Shown: piece by piece, positions 37,218 to 45,600 of the stretch
Layout: every line of letters begins with the position of its first letter
How positions within the stretch are numbered: the first letter of the stretch is position 1
Assembly: GCA_016716665.1 (NCBI GenBank)
Contig: JADJVH010000005.1
Coordinates: 124,001 to 188,000, forward strand
Origin: Candidatus Opimibacter iunctus
GTDB taxonomy: Bacteria > Bacteroidota > Bacteroidia > Chitinophagales > Saprospiraceae
Direction: 5' to 3'
Length of the DNA: 64,000 bases
Notes under the pieces: model-generated
What the model saw: the letters and a program-made list of their open reading frames with translations, nothing else
Databases searched by the model: none
Told to the model about the DNA's origin: nothing
Program-made: the position numbers and the translations under genes

Positions 37218-38921
37218 ATGAAAGAAATAGTATTCCCTTGCCTTTTATCCTTCATGATATCCATCCTTTATGGACAGGCGGATATTTCCTTCGTCGATAA
37301 AACCTCCTTTGCCGGGCTCGGTGGCAGCCTGATCAACAACGGCCTTTCCCTTGGTGATTATGACAACGACGGTCGTGAAGACCTCTATGTCTGTGCCCTC
37401 AATGGCGGGCCTAACCGGCTCTATCGCAACATGGGCAACTTCATCTTCCAGGAGGTATCTGCTGCTGCAGGGGTCCGATATACAGGGACTAGCAAAGTGA
37501 GCAGCTGGGCAGATATCGACAATGATGGAGATGCCGATCTCTATGTAGGAAACCGCGATGAGCAGGATCTGCTCTATATCAACAAGGGCAACGGAACATT
37601 TATTGAAGAAGGGGCAGCTCGTGGAATCAACAATCCGGCTCCGGCCTCATCTATATTGTTTTCCGACATCAACCGTGATGGATGGCTTGATCTCTATATC
37701 GGCAATGTCAATAGTCCCAATAAACTTTACCTGAATAATGGGAGTGGTTATTTTTCAGATCATACACAAGCAAGTGGCGCAACAGATCAGGCCGTGGCGA
37801 TGGGTTCTGTGTTTTTTGATTACGATCTTGATGGAGATGATGATCTCTACCTGACACACGATGCGCAGGTGCCTTATATCCTCTATGAAAACATGGGTGA
37901 TGCGACCTTTCAGAATATTTCATCGGAGGCGAATACCAATTATGCAGGCTTTGGTATGGGCGTGGATGTCGGGGATTACAATCTCGATGGATATATGGAT
38001 ATGTACATCACCAACCTGTATGATAACGTCCTCTATAAAAACAATGGCGACGGGACCTTTGAAAATGTAGGGGCTGCATTAGGTGTAAACGATCCCGGGA
38101 TGGGATGGGGCAATGTCTTTGCTGACTTTGACAATGACCGCCTGCCGGATATCTATGTGGTCAATGACACGTATTTTTCTCCGTACAACAATGTGTTGTA
38201 TCACAATACCGGAAGTGGATTTGAAATCGTATCCGAAGGTGACCCATGTGAAAGTCCGTATGGAGGGTATGCCACTGTAGCTTCAGATCTCAATGATGAC
38301 GGCCTGATGGATTTGCTGGTGGCCAACAATGGAGCACCAGGAGTGCAGTTGTTCCAAAACAAATCAACGGGTACTGGGCATTACATCGGCTTTTATCTCG
38401 AGGGAGTGGCATCCAATCGTGATGCGGTAGGTGCGAAGATCGAAATACACACTCCCGCTGGTGTGCAGTATGATCAGGTGATTGGTAACAGCGGATGGGC
38501 TGCAGATAACGGGAGGTGGATTCATTTTGGATTGGCAGATCAAACGAGTGTTGATAAAGTAGTCATCAAATGGCCATCCGGAGCAACAGAGGAAATCGAT
38601 GAGCTTGCTGCAGATCAGAGGTACAGGATCAAAGAGGGCGAAGGAGTTGTTACTTCGTCAAAAGAGGTTAGACGTGTGGTGCAATCATGTCAGATGATTG
38701 CGAGCGATGATGGATTGAATATTCACTTGTCCACACCATCAGATATCCAGGCCTTGCTCCTTTCTGATATGGCGGGCAGAAGCATTCATGTTAACGCTGA
38801 TATAACAGCAGATAAAGCAAAAATTGATTTATCAGCATTGCCATCCGGCATTTATCAGATCATGGTTATTCAGTCAGAGCAAACGTGTATGTCAAGGTTT
38901 TGGCATGCGGGGAAGCAGTGA
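37218..38921 (+). CDS. CRTAC1-like FG-GAP/ASPIC secreted protein
   Basis: 567 residues. Signal peptide MKEIVFPCLLSFMISILYGQ. Seven FG-GAP/VCBS-type blades with Ca2+-binding DxDxDGxxD loops (DYDNDGREDLYV, DIDNDGDADLYV, DINRDGWLDLYI, DYDLDGDDDLYL, DYNLDGYMDMYI, DFDNDRLPDIYV, DLNDDGLMDLLV), forming a beta-propeller (about 25-400), then an ASPIC/UnbV domain (about 405-480; GAKIEIHTPAGVQYDQVI, VVIKWPSGATEEI). The C-terminus (about 490-567; LLLSDMAGRSIHV, LSALPSGIYQIMVI) resembles a weak T9SS sorting domain. CRTAC1-like proteins are extracellular, function unknown. May be a target of the upstream LytS/LytTR pair. Confidence 0.85.
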   Translation: MKEIVFPCLLSFMISILYGQADISFVDKTSFAGLGGSLINNGLSLGDYDNDGREDLYVCALNGGPNRLYRNMGNFIFQEVSAAAGVRYTGTSKVSSWADIDNDGDADLYVGNRDEQDLLYINKGNGTFIEEGAARGINNPAPASSILFSDINRDGWLDLYIGNVNSPNKLYLNNGSGYFSDHTQASGATDQAVAMGSVFFDYDLDGDDDLYLTHDAQVPYILYENMGDATFQNISSEANTNYAGFGMGVDVGDYNLDGYMDMYITNLYDNVLYKNNGDGTFENVGAALGVNDPGMGWGNVFADFDNDRLPDIYVVNDTYFSPYNNVLYHNTGSGFEIVSEGDPCESPYGGYATVASDLNDDGLMDLLVANNGAPGVQLFQNKSTGTGHYIGFYLEGVASNRDAVGAKIEIHTPAGVQYDQVIGNSGWAADNGRWIHFGLADQTSVDKVVIKWPSGATEEIDELAADQRYRIKEGEGVVTSSKEVRRVVQSCQMIASDDGLNIHLSTPSDIQALLLSDMAGRSIHVNADITADKAKIDLSALPSGIYQIMVIQSEQTCMSRFWHAGKQ

Positions 38922-38955
38922 GTGGAGTGTGAACAATCTGCAGTGGCGGAAACTG

Positions 38956-39420
38956 CTACCTGAATGAAGTATAAAACGCATGCCTGTCTGCCTCGTATTT
39001 TAAAACAGCGTCAGGGGTCATGGCGAGAAGGATTGCGCTTTTCACGGCATACTCTTCCGGATACCTGAGTTTAAAAAAGGTAATGACCCTATCATATGTA
39101 TAAGGGTGTGTGAAATTGTCTTTCGAAAAGGCAAGGCTGCGGTCCTTTTCGTTTGGGTTTGAATATTTCCAGGAATTGTATAGAAAGAAATAGTAGATCG
39201 CAATGTGGAGGCTGACTTCATGGACTTCACCAGGAAAGACAAGGCCGGTAGCGCGTGGAGCGTACTTTTGACGGACCACCTCAAAATTTTCGGAGAGAAT
39301 ACGTATCGTCTCTTCTATCGTTTGACCTGGCAGCGGCCAGGTACTGTCCAGTGCATCCAAACGAAGCCCATGCGTGACTTGAGTCAGATCAAGCTTTATG
39401 CCTTCCAGGTAAAATGTCAT
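38956..39420 (-). CDS. protein of unknown function
   Basis: 154 residues, no signal or membrane segment. Mostly alpha/beta with a helical middle (QTIEETIRILSENFEVVRQKYAP) and an aromatic stretch (HIAIYYFFLYNSWKYSNPN). The C-terminal YAVKSAILLAMTPDAVLKYEADRH is helical. I cannot assign a family. Its start lies 22 nt after the end of the upstream membrane-protein gene, so the two are probably translated from one transcript and may form a small two-gene unit. Confidence 0.6.
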   Translation of the reverse strand: MTFYLEGIKLDLTQVTHGLRLDALDSTWPLPGQTIEETIRILSENFEVVRQKYAPRATGLVFPGEVHEVSLHIAIYYFFLYNSWKYSNPNEKDRSLAFSKDNFTHPYTYDRVITFFKLRYPEEYAVKSAILLAMTPDAVLKYEADRHAFYTSFR

Positions 39421-39441
39421 TGATTGCAGGCGGCTTATGTC

Positions 39442-40514
39442 CTAATTTGATTCCAGCCAGGTATTGACAGAAACTTTATAGGTGTTGAGCATTGTAGCAA
39501 AGTCCTCGGTCATCGTTGAGTCCTGGGCATATGGCAACTCAAGGGCTTCCTTCAGGTTCAGCATATTGGGCCTGAACACGGCACTGCTTTCCTTAAATTG
39601 TTCATCCAATACACGGCATACACAATCTATATTGAGGACAAGCAGGTCACCGGTATACAGAAATGATTTCTGCCTAACGCGCCCCACTTCCGCAGTGATT
39701 GCCGGTAAAGTATTATTGGCAGGTTGTATGAATCGATCAGGATGATCAACCTTATAGTTGTCAAGAAAACATAGACCCAATAGAAATCATGATGACCGTA
39801 TTCACCGGTTTTGCCCAGTATGCCTATCAGTTCATCTTCCCAGGCGGGCAATGATCTTAATTTATCGACGACCATTTTCCGGATTCTCTCATCTTCAGTT
39901 TTCGTATAGTTAAAGAGTACTTCCGTGGAGGTTTCCTGCTCAAGGGCTTTTGTCCATTCCTCCATAAATAGTTCATCACGGGATGTGGTAGGCACAGTGA
40001 TCCCCAGAGAATTAACAATCCTCGGTAACATCATGATTAGAAACCCCAGAACACAAGCCAAGACCAATGGTATTTTGTACAAGCTAGGGGGTATCGAATC
40101 CCTCCATGCAGGATTGAGCAGGATGGCATAAGGGATCAGCATCAACAAGGGTAGCCAGACATTGCCAAAATACACTGGGCGAGATATTAAACGGAAGATC
40201 CCTGTCGTCCTGTCGTTCTGCATTTCCGTACTCAGCATTGCACAATAGACGACCCCGATGGTCATGCCGAGCCAAAGGATGCCCACCAATATATTCCGGG
40301 TGGACGTTGAGGTGGACAGCCAATTGAAGCCTCCCTTAGCGGCAACACTGATCGTCAGAAAGAGACTACAGATGACATAGATTGCAATCAGGCCAAGGGA
40401 AATGAAGCCCCAACCCATGAGCCGCTCGCCCGTGGCATTGACTTTCTGCAGATTGAAGATGGCCAGGCCGATGTAAGCCAGGGTAGTCAGGCCGAGGAGG
40501 AGGTTTCCGAACAT
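39442..40514 (-). CDS. polytopic membrane protein with soluble C-terminal part (one frameshift)
   Basis: About 357 residues after restoring one base at the A4 run (plus strand) 39766-39769; the frame then continues YWVYVFLDNYKVDHPDRF. As read it is two pieces, 39627-40514 and 39442-39780. Five predicted membrane helices in the first about 170 residues (NLLLGLTTLAYIGLAIF, GFISLGLIAIYVICSLFL, ILVGILWLGMTIGVVY, NVWLPLLMLIPYAILL, VLACVLGFLIMMLP), then a hydrophilic, Glu-rich domain. No recognised family. Together with the following small gene it could be an envelope-stress or surface module, but nothing in the sequence says so directly. Confidence 0.65.
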
Positions 40515-40665
40515 GAGTGGGTGATTTAAAAATTAAGTGAATAGAACCGTATCAACGGGTATTTGAGCAATGGATATGGATATGAAAATAATCAGATTTG
40601 GAGAAAGGGGGTAGGGAATTCATCCGCACCCTCAATTTTGTTTTTTTGTGAACTCATCCCTGGCC

Positions 40666-40718
40666 CCTCTCTTTTTGGAAAGTGATTATCGGTACGAAAA
40701 TGATTTTCTAAAGAGAGG
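40666..40718. repeat. inverted repeat of the CCTCTCTTT type
   Basis: CCTCTCTTT (40666-40674) and AAAGAGAGG (40710-40718) form a 9-bp stem with a 35-nt loop in the 268-bp gap between two minus-strand genes. It resembles interspersed C/T-rich inverted repeats seen in Bacteroidota intergenic DNA; it could also terminate the S41 peptidase transcript. Confidence 0.4.
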
Positions 40719-40782
40719 AAAGAAATAATTGACAGATGATGTAGATTTTAAGAAAGTCACCAGGAAAAGAGTTCCTGAGGGT

Positions 40783-42189
40783 CTATTTATTCTCTTTTAT
40801 AAGTTGTAAGGCATACTCCAGACATCTATCCTTGGAAGAAAGGAAGTCTTCCGGCAATATTTTAATGATGTGATCCGGTACAAGTCCCCTTCCCTGATTG
40901 AGGCCCAGGTCTTCATACAACGTACACAATGTCCCTGAACCGAACTGAATTTTAGTATTGGGTAACTCCCACGAAGACTTAATGAGGTAACCTGCCATAA
41001 CGATCGGATTTCCGCCGGTTTCATCTCCTATAAAATCTGCCCGCTTGTATTTGCGTAATACACTGCAAAAGATCACTCCTGCGGAATAGGTTCCTTCATT
41101 AACCAAAACAAATACATCACCTGAATAATTGTTTTTTTTGGGATTGAATTTACCTAAACCATACCATGGATACCATTGCTTTCGGGTCCTCGTTAAAAAA
41201 TCCTCTTCATATTTGTTTTTTACGACTCTGCATTCTTTGGCTTGTTCAAAGGGTTCATCAAACAAATGCTGTAGAATGAATTTGACATGATGTGGGTTAC
41301 CACCGCTATTATCCCTTAAATCAAGGATTAAGTTCTTTGTATTGGCGGTACGAATGGAATCAAAGCAAGCCAGGATTTCACTCCGGAATTTCCTATTGGT
41401 AATATTTGGACTAAACGTTTTGATGCCAAGTACAGCTGTATTTATTGAATCAATGATATTCAATGTTAAACCGGACGCCGGGCCTTGTCCTTCATTAGGG
41501 TACCTGTTTAATTTTTCTTTATTTATTGCGCCCAGGTCCCTGCCTGAAATAGTACAGCTAGTGTCTCTGTTGTCTTTTGTACGATAGTGAACTACATATG
41601 TTGAGTCGAAGCCAAAATACGTATGAAAGTAGAACCGAAAGGATTCGTTGATAGCAGCATAAGAATGCTGGTTATTATTACCATCTCGTCCAAGGTTTGA
41701 CAGAAAAACAGACAGCATATCTTTAGTGCTTGCCGTATTGATGGCAGTGATTTCCAATCCTGTCAATGGCACGGATGATAGACTTAAATCCCGGGAAACA
41801 TATAATCTGCCATCCATACATGCCAACTCCAGAGGAAACAGGTAGTCGTAACTTCGGATGCTGTCGAGCGCAGTTTTGCTTGGAATGACATAATTATGCC
41901 CATCCTGAATGAAGGCAGCAATAGGGGTAAGTAGCTTAATGAACTCTAGTTCGGTCATAGGATAGCTGATCTGCTGATACAGGCTATCAAAACACCTATC
42001 CACTTCCTTTTTTGGTGTATACAAATATAGGAGAGGGTGTTTGTATTCAATCTTATGACGCCAAAATGTGAAATCCTCTTGTAACTGGTCAACGGAAAAT
42101 GTATCTAAATCAAATTTGGCTACCTGGGATAAAGCCTGGTTTGATAGAAACGTTAAACATAGAATGAATATGTGTTTGGTTTTTTTCAT
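40783..42189 (-). CDS. S41-family peptidase
   Basis: 468 residues from the ATG at 42189 (second Met; signal peptide MKKTKHIFILCLTFLSNQALSQ). N-terminal helical domain (LDTFSVDQLQEDFTFWRHKIE), then the tail-specific protease core: ILDLRDNSGGNPHHVKFIL, the catalytic-Ser region VNEGTYSAGVIFCSVLRKY, and GDETGGNPIVMAGY with C-terminal LGLNQGRGLVPDHII. No PDZ insertion is obvious. S41 enzymes cut at hydrophobic C-termini; many extracytoplasmic Bacteroidota members with this N-terminal domain are uncharacterised. A Lys general base is not visible in the classical spacing, so activity is not certain. Confidence 0.85.
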   Translation of the reverse strand: MKKTKHIFILCLTFLSNQALSQVAKFDLDTFSVDQLQEDFTFWRHKIEYKHPLLYLYTPKKEVDRCFDSLYQQISYPMTELEFIKLLTPIAAFIQDGHNYVIPSKTALDSIRSYDYLFPLELACMDGRLYVSRDLSLSSVPLTGLEITAINTASTKDMLSVFLSNLGRDGNNNQHSYAAINESFRFYFHTYFGFDSTYVVHYRTKDNRDTSCTISGRDLGAINKEKLNRYPNEGQGPASGLTLNIIDSINTAVLGIKTFSPNITNRKFRSEILACFDSIRTANTKNLILDLRDNSGGNPHHVKFILQHLFDEPFEQAKECRVVKNKYEEDFLTRTRKQWYPWYGLGKFNPKKNNYSGDVFVLVNEGTYSAGVIFCSVLRKYKRADFIGDETGGNPIVMAGYLIKSSWELPNTKIQFGSGTLCTLYEDLGLNQGRGLVPDHIIKILPEDFLSSKDRCLEYALQLIKENK

Positions 42190-42651
42190 ATGCAATCGCT
42201 GACAACGTATTCATTCCTATCCCATCCGCTAACCATGGCGGTACGATTTAGTGCTATCAGCCCAGGTTTAAAAGACATAAGCATGTATTTCTGTTAAAGT
42301 AAGATATTTCTATTTTTCGAAATGGAGAAGACAACAACCTGACGTTGAAAACGTCAGGCCAGAAAATGGCCTGGTGCAAGATTTTTATGATCTGACGTAC
42401 GCGAGTGCTTCGACTTACTACCCGCATCCTTGGTTCGACCTGCTATACTCATCCATGGGCTACAGCTCACCAACCGTGTGCTACAGCACAGCAACCACGT
42501 AGGTACAACCGACGCTCAACTTCTATATCTAAAAAGGTAAGAATAATTTTTTTTGTACTTTTCATTCCCTTACCCCCGGTCCCGGTCCTGTTCGTTGTAA
42601 CAGCCTGTCTATGACTGAATCCTTTTATCTTTCCCCTTTAAACCCTAGCTT
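42190..42651. other. 462-bp divergent intergenic region
   Basis: Between the S41 peptidase and the SprB-repeat gene. It contains the composite repeat at 42338-42417 and a region (42405-42600) rich in CAG/CAC-type short words (ACAGCACAGCAACCACG) without convincing coding signal. A near -7 sequence TACTTTTC lies at about 42554. No tRNA or riboswitch was recognised. Confidence 0.5.
42338..42417. repeat. dispersed repeat copy A, two overlapping hairpins
   Basis: CCTGACGTT (42338-42346), GAA, AACGTCAGG (42350-42358) is a 9-bp stem. CAGGCCA (42355-42361), GAAAA, TGGCCTG (42367-42373) is a second 7-bp stem sharing CAGG with the first. Downstream GATTTTTATGATCTGACG and TACGCGAG are shared with a second copy at about 58700-58785. 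Confidence 0.65.
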
Positions 42652-45600
42652 ATGAGAAATCAATACCACATACTAAAGGTACAGTTGGAGAAGATGATGG
42701 CTATAGTCATCCTCTTGTTGATGACTCCCCTATACATCAATGTGCAAGCCCAATCGCTGAAAATAACAGCTACCGGAACGGGACAAACCACCGGCCACAT
42801 TGCCAATCTCAGCATTACAAACACTACGGGATTGACGGTGAAGATCAATCCCCAAACCTGTTATATCCCATCCGATGGAAAGTATCAACCTTATGTAGCC
42901 ACCATACCAGGCACCTCAGTGCCCCCGGGGACGAGCTATCTTCAGGTAAAGGGGTATTGCGCAAATGTATATGTACATCCGGTACCGGATGGTAACCCAA
43001 TGCCACTGGTTTCAAGTTGGATTCCAGTCATCCAGCCGGGAATCACCATCCCCAAGGGTGGCACCAATATCCTGAGTACACCGGAAATGCCGGCTTTTAA
43101 ACCTGAGGATATTCCAGGCCTTGTCCAATCCCCAGGCTATACCCCATTTTCCTCCAATGCATCACAAGCCATCATGACGACCTGGCCTAATACAAATACC
43201 CCTTTTGAAGGAACGATAGAACCAGCGTCGCATCCAAAGCCCTTTGCTCCTGTACTCGTCGAAGCGGTCAACAGGATCACAAAGGCATTTGATGACCAGA
43301 AGCAAGCGGGCAATATAAATACGCCCTTCAGTGGGGATGCGGAAAAGGAAAGAGAAGCAATCATCCAACAAACTTTTTGGATCTATACGGCCGCGATCAC
43401 AGGAAAACAATATCAAAAAGAGCAATTCCGCGATAAGGTAATCAAGCAATTTGAAGACAATACGGATACGAAGGCAGAAAATCTATCTAAAGGTGAAAGG
43501 GATAAACTCGAGAATGGAATTGATGTCTTCTGGAATACATTTATCAACACCAGCATCGAGGCCAAAGTCCTGAACGGAACTAAAAATGCGACTGTATCAA
43601 CCACCACCACCAGCACTTTATTACCACCCTGGAATAAAATTGAACTGACTGATGTGCGAATGAAACCTGGAAATCCCTATGCGATTGCCGGTGGAAAGGG
43701 TTTCCCGTGGATTCCCGTAGTCGCCGGTGCGGTGGGAGTGGGTGCGCTTGTCTTTATACTGAGTGATCAAAAGGAAATGCAGGATACGGTAGATTGTACA
43801 TTTACTGCATCAGCTACACCTACCAGCAGTACTTGTGGACTTTCCAATGGTGGTATTATACTCAATGTCATTCCCCCGGGATCGTATTCGTATCAGTGGT
43901 CAAATGGTGGCGTATCCCAGGCACTTAACAACATACCTGCCGGAGTTTATTCAGCGACAGTAACCAGGACGGGCACGACCTGTACGCAGGTTGTTCAATC
44001 CACGGTCACCAATATCAATCAAGACTTTAGCGCTACCATTTCAGCGCAGAATACAGATTGTGATCAGCCCAATGGCTCAGTTACCGTCACCCCATCACCA
44101 CCAGGGGCGTACACTTATCTCTGGTCGAATGGCGTCACTACACAAAATCAATTGAACCTACCTGCAGGTAATTATGCTGTGACCATCAGTGCAGGAGGTA
44201 CATGTGTGAAATCGCTTTCTGCTCAAGTCGGAACAAAACCATTTGAACCAACAGTATCTTTTACCACGACACCATCTACCTGCGGAAGGGCTGATGGCTC
44301 TGCAGCGGTTTCAGTTAATCCACCAGGCCAATACCAATATGCATGGTCCAATGGACAGAGTGGATCAAGTATATCATCGGTGACCGCAGGATCATATAGT
44401 GTGACTATATCAAAGCCCGGCACGACATGCACGCATGTAGCTAATGTCCAGGTGCAAGACATACCCGTTTCTTTTTCGGTTTCCCTGACATCGACCATGT
44501 CCGGATGCGGATTGTCAAACGGAACAGCCAATGCCACGGTTACTCCTCCGGGCTCTTATGATTTCATCTGGTCTAATGGACAAACTGGTCCACAGGCAAC
44601 AGGATTGGCAAAGGGAACATATACGGTCACCGTCTCGATTGCCGGAACTTCATGTTCAGAAGAAGCCAGTGTTACGGTAACCGAAACACCTGCTTCCTTT
44701 GTGGTTTCTTTGACGGCTACTCCTGCAAGTTGCGGACTGACTGATGGAACGGCCACTGCTACAGTTAATCCACCGGGAGCTTATACCTATACATGGTCAA
44801 ACGGACAAACAGGCTTTCAGCTTTCAGGCCTTGCACCAGGGAATTATTCAGTAACAGTCACCTTGCAAGGCGAGGATTGTACGCAGCAAGGAAGCATCAC
44901 TGTGCAATCCACACCATTTCCTGGTAATATATCCCTGACTACAACACCTGCATCATGTGGCGGATCTGACGGAACCGCAACAGCCAATGTTACACCTCCG
45001 GGTGAGTTTAATTATCAATGGTCTAATGGGCAAACCAGTAACCAGTTGACCGGCGTAAAGGCTGGAACGTATACGGTAACAGTGACGATCCCCGGAACCA
45101 GTTGTTCGAAAGTAGCAACGATCACAGTTGAAGAATTACCTGCTGCCTTTACTGTAACTGTGACCACCACACCCGCAGGCTGTGGATTGAATAACGGCAC
45201 GGCCTCCGCTACAGTCAATCCATCGGGCAATTATAGTTATGCATGGTCAAACGGACAAAATGGAAGCCAGCTATCCGGGGTATTGGCAGGATCCTATACA
45301 GTGACGGTTTCATTAGTAGGTACATCATGTTCAAAAATAGTAACTACTACTGTCGAACAGCTGCCACCTTCATTCAGCCTTTCATTTAATTCTTCTCCAG
45401 CCGGATGCGGATTGAACAATGGATCTGCAGTAGTGAATGTAACTCCATCAGGTGCATATACCTACCTATGGTCCAACGGCTCCACAGGAATGCAAATTTC
45501 AAATGTCGGATCAGGTACATACACCGTGACGGTTACAATCACCGGAACATCATGTTCAACTTCGGGCTCTGTGACTGTAGGACAAACGGGTGGCGGCTTT

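Noticed and set aside
42405..42614. 69-codon ORF upstream of the SprB-repeat gene
   Set aside because: Low-complexity, cysteine- and proline-rich product without family resemblance, and it lies in the expected leader.
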